A stretch of DNA of 64,000 nt from Sphingomonas adhaesiva (GTDB lineage Bacteria > Pseudomonadota > Alphaproteobacteria > Sphingomonadales > Sphingomonadaceae): contig NZ_JAQIJT010000001.1 of the NCBI RefSeq assembly GCF_036946125.1, positions 706,501 through 770,500 of the forward strand, in the 5' to 3' direction. Made by a program: the position numbers and the translations under genes. Under the pieces are notes generated by a model. That model searched no databases, was not told the origin of the DNA, and saw nothing but the letters and a program-made list of their open reading frames with translations. Of the stretch, positions 25,714 through 36,308 are shown one piece after another (position 1 is the first letter of the stretch; each line of letters begins with the position of its first letter).

Positions 25714-26198
25714 GTCCGGAATGGAACAGGCTGGACCCTGCCGTCCGCGCCCAGATTGAGGCGTTTCAAGATGCGCCGCCGGTGAGGCTACCCGAGCTAG
25801 CGCGTGCCTTGGGCGTGCCTATCAAGGCCGCGACGTTGGGGCCGGGCATATCCGGTGAAATCCGACCTGACGACGGCGGGGGCTTTGTGATTCGGATCAA
25901 CCGGCACGACCCTGCCAAGCGGCAGCGGTTCACCGTGGCGCACGAGCTTGCGCACTACCTCTTGCACCGGGACGAGATTGGCACCGGGATTGAGGATGAC
26001 GTGCTGTACCGGTCAAGCTTGTCCGATCGCCGTGAGCAGCAGGCGAATCGCTTGGCAGCGGACATTCTGATGCCGGGAGAGCTATTGGCAGAAGCTCGTG
26101 AGGCAGCGGAAGAGAAAGGCGTCGGCGACGTGGTTCTATATCTTGCTGACCTGTTTGCGGTTTCCGAAGCCGCGATGCGCATCAAGGTGGGGCAATAA
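25710..26198 (+). CDS. ImmA/IrrE family metallo-endopeptidase
   Basis: A 162-residue COG2856 zinc protease. The HExxH motif is His78-Glu79-Leu-Ala-His82 in FTVAHELAHYLLH, and the downstream conserved segment REQQANRLAADILMP (about 108-122) provides the third ligand (Glu109). Family members such as ImmA of ICEBs1 cleave regulators to derepress mobile elements or stress genes; others are part of defence or toxin-antitoxin modules. No HTH domain is fused. It sits between a membrane protein and a beta-family protein in one operon. Confidence 0.9.
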   Translation: MSPEWNRLDPAVRAQIEAFQDAPPVRLPELARALGVPIKAATLGPGISGEIRPDDGGGFVIRINRHDPAKRQRFTVAHELAHYLLHRDEIGTGIEDDVLYRSSLSDRREQQANRLAADILMPGELLAEAREAAEEKGVGDVVLYLADLFAVSEAAMRIKVGQ

Positions 26199-26213
26199 CA
26201 GGGAGAGAAGCCG

Positions 26214-27272
26214 GTGCCAGTTGAATGGAGTGACGTCCCCTATCTGCCATTGCTTTCGATCCGGCCAGCCGAAATGAGGGCGCTGGAGGAGCTACCAAAC
26301 ACGACCAAGGACCGACTTCTACCGATTGTTCATCTTCGGCCTTGGGTTGGCTCGCATCGACTAGAGAACGCAACAGGACGCATTGCAGAGGCATATGGTG
26401 AGCGTCGGGTCGTTATAGCGATGGGCGAGCGCGAGCAGCCCAATGAACGCCCCGTCCACGCTGAGCTAGCGACACTTCGTCAACCCGCCCACGGCTTCCG
26501 TGAATGGTGCAGCTTCTTCGAGCGAAACGAGAATTACATCCCCGCGATGCAGTTCTCGCCCGAGGTGCCAGAAGAAGAAGCTCAGATTGCAAGATTGTTC
26601 GGCTTGGAGCGCGGGCTTGTCGTCATCATCGAACGCCCAGCGTTCGGCTTCATGAGCGTTATCGCGCGACGCGTGGGAGAACGGTCAGACGGAGGTCAGG
26701 ACGTTTGCTTCGTTATCGACTTCGGCATCGCCAGTCGTGACCACCTACAGGTCGCCGCAATCGCAACCGGCTATATCAACACGATACGGGAGCACGCACC
26801 CGCAGCTTTTGTGGCCCTCTCAGCGTCGTCGTTTCCAGACAGTTTTGTGGGCGTCAGCGATCAGCCGATCTACGAACGCCGCTTGTTCGACACGATGGCT
26901 GGCACCGACCGCTTGATCTACAGTGACCGGGGTAGCGCCCGCGTCGAACGGCAGACGGGTGGCGGGGGCCAGCCTGCGCCACGCATTGACTATCCGTTGT
27001 TCGATCTTTGGGACTTCTACCGCTCGGACGACCTCGTCGGCTTTCCCGGCTATCAGCAGCAAGCCATCAACGTCATGGCAGGGGCCAACTGGAATCCCGC
27101 ACTGCGGGTCTGGGGGACGCAGATGATCGAGCGGACCGCCGCAGGTGACATGTCGGCGATCGGAAGCCCACAGAAAGCGACCGCCGCCCGGATCAACCTG
27201 CATCTGCAACTGCAAACGTTCTATGGTGCCCCCGACGACGCCGAGGACACCGACGAAGATTGGAGTGGCTAG
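26214..27272 (+). CDS. Beta family protein (phage T4 beta-protein-like)
   Basis: A 352-residue protein that matches my recollection of the beta-protein family (Pfam Beta_protein), common in prophages and islands. It starts PVEWSDVPYLPLLSIRPAEMRALEEL (given in two parts: PVEWSDVPYLPLLSIRP, AEMRALEEL) and contains LLPIVHLRPWVGS and CFVIDFGIASRD. The start is GTG at 26214 with GGGAGAGAAG upstream. It follows the ImmA gene by 15 bases. Function unknown; repeated linkage with ImmA/IrrE proteases suggests a joint regulatory or defence role. Confidence 0.75.
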   Translation: MPVEWSDVPYLPLLSIRPAEMRALEELPNTTKDRLLPIVHLRPWVGSHRLENATGRIAEAYGERRVVIAMGEREQPNERPVHAELATLRQPAHGFREWCSFFERNENYIPAMQFSPEVPEEEAQIARLFGLERGLVVIIERPAFGFMSVIARRVGERSDGGQDVCFVIDFGIASRDHLQVAAIATGYINTIREHAPAAFVALSASSFPDSFVGVSDQPIYERRLFDTMAGTDRLIYSDRGSARVERQTGGGGQPAPRIDYPLFDLWDFYRSDDLVGFPGYQQQAINVMAGANWNPALRVWGTQMIERTAAGDMSAIGSPQKATAARINLHLQLQTFYGAPDDAEDTDEDWSG

Positions 27273-27315
27273 AGATGGCCACCTCTTGTTTCATTTCAAA
27301 TCTTGGACCGCGAAA

Positions 27316-27597
27316 ATGGCAAATTACATCGTGTCATATGATCTTAATGGTCCATCCCCTTCGCACAAGCAGATGGATGACCACATCGGTAAGTCCGGCT
27401 GGACACGAGGGCGACTACTAGAAACCGTATGGTACGTTGCGACAAACCAAACAGCCTCTGAGGTTTACGCTTACATAAATTCTATTCTAGGCTTGAATGA
27501 CAGACTGATTGTCATCAAAGCCGAAACCGCCTCGTTTAGAAATCTCTTGATAAACAACGACAGCCTTAAGAACGCGTGGATGTCTAATGGAATGTGA
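27316..27597 (+). CDS. Small Cas2/VapD-fold (SinR-like) protein
   Basis: A 93-residue protein whose pattern fits the ferredoxin-like fold shared by Cas2, VapD and SinR-like proteins: an opening strand with acidic residue (NYIVSYDLNGP), a helix, WTRGRLLETVWYVATN, then LNDRLIVIKAE. In Cas2 and VapD the aspartate at the end of strand 1 (here Asp9) contributes to metal-dependent RNA or DNA cleavage. There is no CRISPR array or other cas gene in the window, so adaptation is not its job. It follows the beta-family gene and ends at a strong hairpin. Confidence 0.65.
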   Translation: MANYIVSYDLNGPSPSHKQMDDHIGKSGWTRGRLLETVWYVATNQTASEVYAYINSILGLNDRLIVIKAETASFRNLLINNDSLKNAWMSNGM

Positions 27598-27599
27598 TT

Positions 27600-27622
27600 A
27601 CGGGGGCGGCCATCGCCCCCGT
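27600..27622. terminator. Perfect 9-bp hairpin between convergent genes
   Basis: ACGGGGGCG (27600-27608) and CGCCCCCGT (27614-27622) around a 5-base loop, three bases after the Cas2-like stop and eight bases before the stop of the minus-strand small gene. No U-tract on either strand, so termination in both directions is likely but not certain. Confidence 0.6.
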
Positions 27623-27629
27623 GGCTATA

Positions 27630-27797
27630 TCATTTCAGCTCGACATGGTGGCATGCACGAGCTTGATGGTTGTTTACCGGCTCTCGCCAACGGTCATCAA
27701 GCACCATCTCCCTACCCATTCGCCTCGCAAGCCTTTGCGCGGTATCCGCGACTTTTAGAATCGTTTCGACGTTGCGGGCGTCGTCATATGGCATCAT
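27630..27797 (-). CDS. 55-residue protein divergent from the dCTP deaminase gene
   Basis: A short minus-strand frame with an excellent Shine-Dalgarno (GGGGAG five to seven bases before the ATG at 27797). The product begins MMPYDDARNVETILKVADT, is charged and mostly helical (QRLARRMGREMV), and ends with a His/Cys-bearing tail. It fills the space upstream of the anti-phage deaminase gene, where the Vibrio AvcD system has its inhibitory RNA AvcI. It could be an unrelated small protein, a regulator of the deaminase, or a chance frame overlapping an RNA. Confidence 0.5.
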   Translation of the reverse strand: MMPYDDARNVETILKVADTAQRLARRMGREMVLDDRWREPVNNHQARACHHVELK

Positions 27798-27875
27798 TTT
27801 TTCTCCCCAAAGCGCTTGCGTTCGTAGCGCGTCCGACGTTCGGTACGCTAGCGCCTTATCGCTCAGGGGGTTCCT

Positions 27876-29549
27876 TTGTCCGACGAATTTGAAGCAAGCC
27901 TGTTTCCCGAGTTGGTCGTTGGGATCGCCGGGCCGATCGGAATCGACATCGATGAGATCGCAGGCACATTGGACAAGGCGCTTAAAGGTGTGGGCTATAG
28001 CTCGTCCACCATACGGATTACTGACGAAATAGCATCCGAAACAACTTCCATTGAACTGCCAACTTCGTCCGATTTCTACGATAAAATGGTCTACAAAATG
28101 GATCATGCTAGCGAGGTTTGTCGCAGACGCCAGTCGGCTGATACCCTTATGAGGATTGCTATAAGAGCGATCCGGAGAGAGCGGGGATTGCTAGCTGAGG
28201 CGAAGTCGGCCCAGCCGGGCCAACAGCTTCTGAAAGCCGATGACGAACCTGAGGATCAAGTTCAAGCACGGCACGCGTTCATAATTCGACAGCTTAAGAG
28301 ACCTGAAGAAGTCAACCTTCTACGGAAGGTTTACGGAAAGCAATTCATTCTCGTATCTGCATACGGATCAATCGAGAGCCGCAAGGCAATTATTGAGACA
28401 AAGATACGTCGTTCCGCACCGCTAAACGTAGCAGATCACGACATCAGCCACAAAGCCGATATGCTTATTGATCGAGATGCCAATGAGAATGCGGATGCGC
28501 ATGGGCAGCATCTCCGTGAGACGTTTCATTTGGCTGACGTATTTATCGATGGCATTCAAAAATCTGCTATGACGCAAATGTCGAGGCGGTTTGTAGAGGC
28601 GTTGTTTGGTCGGAACGACGTCGCACCATCTAAGGCAGAGTATGGCATGTACGCCGCCAAGGCCGCTTCATTTAGGTCTTCCGACCTTTCGCGACAGGTG
28701 GGCGCAGCCGCATTCAGCCCCGAGGGCGAGATCATAGCACAGGGGTGCAATGAAGTACCAAAGGCGTTTGGCGGCACCTACTGGGATGGTGAAAGCCCGG
28801 ATTTTCGGGATGTGAAGTTAGGGCATGACCCAAATGACATTCTGAAGAAAGAGGTTATCCGCGACTTTCTTGAGCGGCTTGAAAACTCATCTCTGTTATC
28901 ACCGAATGCGAAGAAGTTTGGCGACTCAGCGAGCCTTGTCGAAGCGTTGATAACTAAGAAGTCTATTCTACCCCCAATGCCCGGCCAAGGGGCATTGGTG
29001 GGTGCAAAAATCAATGACTTGACAGAGTACGGGCGCGTGGTCCATGCAGAGATGAGCGTTGTCTGTGACGCCGCTAGGCTGGGCAAGCCTCTTAAGGGGG
29101 CCACGCTTTATGTTACCACCTTTCCGTGCCATAATTGCACCAAGCATATTTTAGGCGCAGGTGTCGCACGGGTCGTTTTCATGGAGCCTTATCCGAAGAG
29201 TAAGGCAAAAGAATTGCATGAGAACGAAGTGGAACTGGAGAAGGAAAGTCAAGATAGAGTAAGCTTTATACCATTCCTTGGAATATCCCCGGAGATATAT
29301 CAAAACATTTTCAAAAAGGGGAAAAGAAAAAGGGATGGTTATGCAACGGCATGGTATCATGGCGAACCTAGACCGATGATAGGACCGAAATATGCTTCAT
29401 ATGTTCAGACAGAAGCGCTTGAGGTGTTTTCTCTATACAGCAGCTTGAAAAAGTCATCGAGCACCCAATCAGACGCATTATTGGATGCGATCACACCCGA
29501 TCCAGCAGAACAACAAGGCCCAAGTGAGGGAGAAGATATAACGCAGTAG
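27876..29549 (+). CDS. avcD: Anti-phage dCTP deaminase (AvcD-type)
   Basis: A 557-residue protein with an N-terminal P-loop-kinase-like domain (about 12-200, opening with VVGIAGPIGIDIDEI in place of a standard Walker A) and a C-terminal cytidine/dCMP deaminase domain with the zinc motif His390-Ala-Glu392 (VVHAEMSVV) and Pro417-Cys418-His-Asn-Cys421. This fusion is the AvcD/dCTP-deaminase phage-defence family, which destroys dCTP/dCMP on infection and starves phage of nucleotides. The TTG start at 27876 has AGGGGG five bases upstream. Codon use is markedly more AT-rich than the host genes, supporting recent transfer. Confidence 0.88.
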   Translation: MSDEFEASLFPELVVGIAGPIGIDIDEIAGTLDKALKGVGYSSSTIRITDEIASETTSIELPTSSDFYDKMVYKMDHASEVCRRRQSADTLMRIAIRAIRRERGLLAEAKSAQPGQQLLKADDEPEDQVQARHAFIIRQLKRPEEVNLLRKVYGKQFILVSAYGSIESRKAIIETKIRRSAPLNVADHDISHKADMLIDRDANENADAHGQHLRETFHLADVFIDGIQKSAMTQMSRRFVEALFGRNDVAPSKAEYGMYAAKAASFRSSDLSRQVGAAAFSPEGEIIAQGCNEVPKAFGGTYWDGESPDFRDVKLGHDPNDILKKEVIRDFLERLENSSLLSPNAKKFGDSASLVEALITKKSILPPMPGQGALVGAKINDLTEYGRVVHAEMSVVCDAARLGKPLKGATLYVTTFPCHNCTKHILGAGVARVVFMEPYPKSKAKELHENEVELEKESQDRVSFIPFLGISPEIYQNIFKKGKRKRDGYATAWYHGEPRPMIGPKYASYVQTEALEVFSLYSSLKKSSSTQSDALLDAITPDPAEQQGPSEGEDITQ

Positions 29550-29558
29550 TGTAAAGCT

Positions 29559-30182
29559 TTATGCGGCGATGGTGGCGAGGCTTGAGTTCTGCGCCTCAGC
29601 CCATTGTACCCAGTATGCCATGCGCTCTTCGACAAGCTTGCGAGCTTGCATCCTGCCTTCTGCGAAACGGCTCAACAGCGGCAGGTCTGCCGATCGTATC
29701 GACCGCCGGGACACAGCGGCCCAGAACTGGCGGCTAGTAGCGTCGTACCGCGCCGCGATCGCGGCGCGGAAGTCGCCCCTGCGCCGCTCGGCCTGCGTCA
29801 TCAGGTCGATTAACGCTTCGTCAGCGACCACGTTGACCTGTCCGTCCACCAGCGGTTGCAGGACGCCATCCTCATCATACGTCCAAAGCGAACCGCCGTG
29901 CAGCGCGTCCGGTGCGACGTTCGGCACATGGCATGGCGCAACGATCGCAACAGCATGATCGAAGTATCGGGCATATGCCGCCATCTGCGCTGGCAAGCGA
30001 CGCAACGTGTCCTTGGCCGTCTTGATCTCGAACCCGATGGAGGTCTCTGCAAACACTGCGAGGTCCGCACGCACACCGCTGCTACCCAGCGTAAACTCCG
30101 CAGTGACGATCGGCTTCCGACGGCGGCCAGTGGCTTCCCGCACGTGCGTCAGTACCGCAGTCTTGACCTGTCCTTCGTTCAT
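29559..30182 (-). CDS. sce7726 family PD-(D/E)xK-like protein
   Basis: A 207-residue protein with a nuclease-fold core: VTAEFTLGSSGVRADLAV (about 26-43), then GFEIKTAKDTLRRLPAQMAAYARYF (as GFEIKTAKDTL and RRLPAQMAAYARYF). Asp40, Glu52 and Lys54 form the D...ExK signature. This agrees with the sce7726 family, found on islands and prophages and suspected of nuclease activity. The C-terminal half is helical. AGGGAG precedes the ATG at 30182. It is convergent with the deaminase gene, with nine bases between stops. Confidence 0.75.
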   Translation of the reverse strand: MNEGQVKTAVLTHVREATGRRRKPIVTAEFTLGSSGVRADLAVFAETSIGFEIKTAKDTLRRLPAQMAAYARYFDHAVAIVAPCHVPNVAPDALHGGSLWTYDEDGVLQPLVDGQVNVVADEALIDLMTQAERRRGDFRAAIAARYDATSRQFWAAVSRRSIRSADLPLLSRFAEGRMQARKLVEERMAYWVQWAEAQNSSLATIAA

Positions 30183-30516
30183 CGGTTCTCCCTCGACGCG
30201 GGCGTTTGATAATCTGCCCTTTGGCCGTCAAGGCGCAAGCGCTGATGCGAGTCCCAAAAACGCCGAAAAATATAACGCGACCGGCTGGCACACTATTGCA
30301 TTAGGCGTGGAGTTTATCCGGAAATAAGGGTGTTACCCTTCCTGGCACGTCCGCGCTGGTCGCCGCCTGTCGATAATTGGCAGCAAGGATTCGAGGGGTT
30401 ACCGACCCGAGAGCACCCGCTAGCCCGACCCGCAGCCATCCTCATGCCGCAACACACCCCAATTTACCGGATCATTACCGGAAAAGCTGTGCTGCGACCG
30501 CTAAGTCGTTAATTAG
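30183..30516. promoter_or_regulatory. Right-end regulatory DNA of the element with TTACCGG sites
   Basis: No gene seen in 334 bases. TTACCGG lies at 30464-30470 and 30475-30481 (11 bases apart) and a variant TTACCGA at 30399-30405. Together with the three copies near attL these form the expected two-arm arrangement around the crossover sites. The left part should hold the promoter of the sce7726 gene. Confidence 0.55.
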
Positions 30517-30593
<77 letters not shown>

Positions 30594-30639
30594 CTGGGGC
30601 GTCGCGTAGCAGGCAGCGGCCTGCCGCGCTACCCCGCTT

Positions 30640-31020
30640 TTAGCGTCGGCGCGCGATCGTTACCGGCTGGAACGGGGCGAGGCCGCAGCTGGCGCCGCGC
30701 ATCGGCGGGTTCTGCGTGAAGACGGTGATGATGTCCTGCGCGCACAGCTGGCTGAGCGAGGTGGCGTAGGAGAAGCGGCGCTCGAAGCCCAAGCCGGGGC
30801 AGGATTGCGGCAACGTCACGCGGTAGAAGCGGTCGCCGTTGGTGCGGAAGTCGATGACGCGGTCGTTGCGTACCAGGCTCTCGCGGATCGACTGGATCGG
30901 GATGCAGGTCTGCGGCTTTCCGGCGGGCGTCGCGGCGGGCGCGGCATTCCGGTCGCGCGCGACGCTGGGCGCGGCGAGTGCGGCGGCGGCGATGCAGGCG
31001 AGGAGGATCGGGGCACGCAT
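30640..31020 (-). CDS. DUF6491-like exported protein
   Basis: A 126-residue protein with a signal peptide (APILLACIAAAALAAPSVA). The mature part has four cysteines and the pattern TCIPIQSIRESLVRNDRVIDF then LPQSCPGLGFERRFSY and LCAQDIITV, which fits DUF6491. Function unknown. GGGAG precedes the ATG, and the gene starts two bases after the nth stop, in one operon with dapB and nth. Confidence 0.75.
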   Translation of the reverse strand: MRAPILLACIAAAALAAPSVARDRNAAPAATPAGKPQTCIPIQSIRESLVRNDRVIDFRTNGDRFYRVTLPQSCPGLGFERRFSYATSLSQLCAQDIITVFTQNPPMRGASCGLAPFQPVTIARRR

Positions 31021-31022
31021 GG

Positions 31023-31700
31023 TCACTCTCCCTTGCCGGCGTTCCTCGCTGCGGATCGGGGGGCGGGCGCCGGGGTCTTGGGCTTGAACGCGCACAGGTC
31101 GATCTCGATGCATCGCCAGCATTCGGGCCGTCGCGCCTTGCAGACGTAGCGACCGTGCAGGATCAGCCAGTGGTGCGCATGGACGCGGAAGGGGGCGGGG
31201 GTCGCCCTGTCGAGTGCCCTCTCGACCGCCAGCACCGTCTTTCCCCTGGCCAGCCCGGTGCGGTTGCCGACGCGGAAGATGTGGGTGTCGACGGCGAACG
31301 TCTCCGCCCCGAAGGCGACGTTCATGACGACATTGGCGGTCTTTCGCCCCACCCCGGGCAGCTTTTCCAGCGCGTCGCGGTCGGCGGGCACCGCGCCGCC
31401 GTGGTCGCGGATCAGCGCCTCGCTGAGCGCGATGACGTTCTTGGCCTTGGTATTGAACAGCCCGATCGTCCTGATGTGGTGCCTCAGCGCGTCGAGGCCG
31501 AGCGCCACCATCTTCTCGGGCGTATCGACCTCGGCGAACAGCCGCCGCGTCGCCTTGTTGACCCCGGCGTCGGTCGCCTGCGCGGAGAGCACGACGGCGA
31601 CCAGCAGGGTGAAGGTGTTGACCGATTCCAGCTCGGTCTCCGGGTGCGGGTTCGCCTCCGCCAGCCGCCGGTAGAATTCGACGATATCGGCTTTTTTCAC
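31023..31700 (-). CDS. nth: Endonuclease III
   Basis: A 225-residue DNA glycosylase/AP lyase removing oxidised pyrimidines. The helix-hairpin-helix LEKLPGVGRKTANVV carries the catalytic Lys, VDTHIFRV carries the catalytic Asp, and the C terminus has the 4Fe-4S cysteine spacing C-x6-C-x2-C-x5-C (CKARRPECWRCIEIDLC). The GTG start at 31700 (KKADIVEFYRRL follows) lies 14 bases after the dapB stop with AAGG upstream; an upstream in-frame ATG would extend deep into dapB and is rejected. Confidence 0.96.
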   Translation of the reverse strand: MKKADIVEFYRRLAEANPHPETELESVNTFTLLVAVVLSAQATDAGVNKATRRLFAEVDTPEKMVALGLDALRHHIRTIGLFNTKAKNVIALSEALIRDHGGAVPADRDALEKLPGVGRKTANVVMNVAFGAETFAVDTHIFRVGNRTGLARGKTVLAVERALDRATPAPFRVHAHHWLILHGRYVCKARRPECWRCIEIDLCAFKPKTPAPAPRSAARNAGKGE

Positions 31701-31714
31701 GGGGCCTTCTTCAC

Positions 31715-32443
31715 CTACAGCCCCAGCACTTCGGCCATCGCGTAGCGGCCCGGCGCGCGCCCGGCGAGCCACAGCGCCGCCTTGACCGCGCCGCGGGCGA
31801 AGATGCTGCGATCCTCGCCGCGGTGGCCGATCTCGATCCGCTCGCCCTCGCCCGCGAAGACGACCATGTGATCGCCCACCACCGAGCCGCCGCGCAAGCT
31901 CGCGAAGCCGATCGTCCCCTCGCTGCGCGCGCCGACCAGGCCCGCGCGGCTGTCGACGCGCACCTCCGCCAGCCGCGTGCCGCGCCCGGCGGCGGCCGCC
32001 TCGCCCAGCAGCAGCGCGGTGCCCGACGGCGCGTCGACCTTGTGGCGGTGGTGCATCTCCGCGATCTCGATGTCCCAGTCGGCGCCGAGCCGCGCCGCGG
32101 CCTCGCGCACCAGGATGTTGAGGAGCGTGACGCCCAGCGAGGTATTGCCGGTCTGGAGCACCGCGATTTCGTCCGCGGCCTGCTCGATCAGCGCCTGATG
32201 CGTCGCGAGCAGCCCGGTGGTGCCGATGACGATCGGGGTGCGGGCGGCGACCGCCGCGGCGAGGTGCGGCTCCAGCGCGGCGGGGGTGGAGAAATCGACC
32301 AGGACGTCCGCGCCCTGCGCCAGCGGCAGCGGATCGCCGCCCGCGTCCACGCCGCCGGCGATGCTCGCGCCCTCCGCCTCGGCAATGGTCGCGATCGCGC
32401 GGCCCATGCGGCCGTTGCTGCCGTAGATGCCGATGCTGGTCAT
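31715..32443 (-). CDS. dapB: 4-hydroxy-tetrahydrodipicolinate reductase
   Basis: A 242-residue enzyme of lysine and diaminopimelate synthesis. The N-terminal nucleotide-binding motif IGIYGSNGRMGRAI, the GTTGL segment and the substrate/catalytic motif EMHHRHKVDAPSGTA are all present. It heads a dapB-nth-DUF6491 operon. The upstream gap to clpB (32444-32552) shows no gene. Confidence 0.97.
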   Translation of the reverse strand: MTSIGIYGSNGRMGRAIATIAEAEGASIAGGVDAGGDPLPLAQGADVLVDFSTPAALEPHLAAAVAARTPIVIGTTGLLATHQALIEQAADEIAVLQTGNTSLGVTLLNILVREAAARLGADWDIEIAEMHHRHKVDAPSGTALLLGEAAAAGRGTRLAEVRVDSRAGLVGARSEGTIGFASLRGGSVVGDHMVVFAGEGERIEIGHRGEDRSIFARGAVKAALWLAGRAPGRYAMAEVLGL

Positions 32444-32552
32444 GCGCGGTGCCCGGTGATGGTGGGGAGGTAGGTCATGGTGCGCGCTCCATGACACAGG
32501 TGGGCGCCGGGGGACAGGGTGCGACGCGGGTTTGCGCGTCCCACCCGCGCGA

Positions 32553-35132
<2,580 letters not shown>

Positions 35133-35159
35133 CTGTAAGCCCTGTTGCTCTTGGGTGTC

Positions 35160-35187
35160 AGATGGTGTTGCTATCGGGCAACACAAG
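35160..35187 (-). promoter_or_regulatory. Candidate heat-shock (sigma-32) promoter of clpB
   Basis: Reading the minus strand, CTTGTG (35187-35182) is followed after 14 bases by CACCATCT (35167-35160), close to the CTTGAA / CCCCATnT pattern of RpoH promoters. The start point would lie about 20 bases upstream of the clpB ATG. The -35 element lies inside the end of the upstream glycosyltransferase gene. Confidence 0.4.
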
Positions 35188-36289
35188 AGCGGAGTGCGAT
35201 CGCCTCATCGAAGATCTCCAGATAGCGCCGCGCCGACGCGTCTGCCGTGTAGCCCGCGACGATATGGGGGCGCACCCCGCCCGAGGTGAAGGGCTGAGCG
35301 AGGGTCGCGCGCATCGCGGCGGCGAGCGCGGGCGCCGTGGCATGATCGACGATGGTGCCGTGGAGCGGGGTAGGGAGCAGCCCGCGCAGGACGGGGGAGC
35401 AATCCGTCGCGACCACGGGCACGTCCGCGGCCAGCGCCTCGACCGGCGCGGCGGGGAAGCCTTCGTAGCGCGAGGTCAGCAGCAGCAGCGACGCCGCCGC
35501 CAGATGCGGCGCGATGTCGTCGACGAAGCCCGGCATGGCGACATCCGCCGCGATGCCGAGCCGCCGCGCCAGCGCCTCCAGCCGCGCGCGTTGCGGGCCG
35601 TCGCCCAGGATCGTCAGCGTCGCGGGCCGGTCGCGGCGCAGGACCGCGAAGGATCGTAGCGCGAGCGCGAGGTTCTTTTGCCGCTCCATCCGTCCGATCG
35701 CGAGGATGTGGGGGATGGCGGGGGGTGCTTCGCGCGACAAAACATGGTGGTCGGTGGCGAGATTGGGCTCCGGCGCGATCCGGATCGGGCGATGGGGAAT
35801 GAGCGGACGGTCGCGCGTGGCCAGTTCGGGCGACATCGCGACGAACACGTCGATCGCATCGGTCAGCCGCCGCAGCGTCCGCTGCGCGATTCCCGAAACG
35901 ACGCGCGGCAGGTCGGGCAGCAGCGGATTGCTGATCTTCGCGACGATCGGCAGGCCGGGCAGCGCCCGGCGCAGCGCCGGCGCGATCCAGAAGTGGAAGT
36001 TGCCGGTGATATAGGCGACGTCGGGCGCGACTTCGCGCAGCACCGGGGCCATCGCCGCGCCCAGCCGCAGCCGCGACGTGGCGGCGCGCGGGATCTCGGG
36101 CGAGAGGAGGCGGAGGTCGGCGCCGGCGGGGACGCGGTCGCGCATGGCGCCGCGATCCGCGCCGGCGACGATCGTGACGCGGTGACCGAGCGCGATCCAT
36201 GCCGTGGCGAGGCGGAAGGCGGTCGCTTCGGTGCCGCCGGAGTTGAAGTCGTGGATCAGGATCGCGATGGCTTTGGTCGTCACGCTCAT
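35171..36289 (-). CDS. Glycosyltransferase, GT4-like
   Basis: A 372-residue GT-B glycosyltransferase. N domain opening AIAILIHDFNSGGTEATAFR, linker, and C domain with IGRMERQKNLALALRSF and the nucleotide-sugar E-x7-E site in SRYEGFPAAPVEALAADVP. Acceptor unknown; a role in surface polysaccharide is likely. The start is uncertain: ATG 36289 or 36310, neither with a good RBS. Head-to-head with the next gene, only 19 bases apart. Confidence 0.85.
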   Translation of the reverse strand: MSVTTKAIAILIHDFNSGGTEATAFRLATAWIALGHRVTIVAGADRGAMRDRVPAGADLRLLSPEIPRAATSRLRLGAAMAPVLREVAPDVAYITGNFHFWIAPALRRALPGLPIVAKISNPLLPDLPRVVSGIAQRTLRRLTDAIDVFVAMSPELATRDRPLIPHRPIRIAPEPNLATDHHVLSREAPPAIPHILAIGRMERQKNLALALRSFAVLRRDRPATLTILGDGPQRARLEALARRLGIAADVAMPGFVDDIAPHLAAASLLLLTSRYEGFPAAPVEALAADVPVVATDCSPVLRGLLPTPLHGTIVDHATAPALAAAMRATLAQPFTSGGVRPHIVAGYTADASARRYLEIFDEAIALRSCVAR

Positions 36290-36308
36290 GGTGCTAACGG
36301 GCCGCATC

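Noticed and set aside
27316..27597. Cas2-like protein as evidence of a CRISPR-Cas system
   Set aside because: No cas1, effector or repeat array nearby; VapD/SinR-type proteins share the fold.
27798..27875. Direct call of an AvcI-type RNA gene upstream of the deaminase
   Set aside because: No recognisable conserved RNA structure by eye; left as a hypothesis among the findings rather than a feature.
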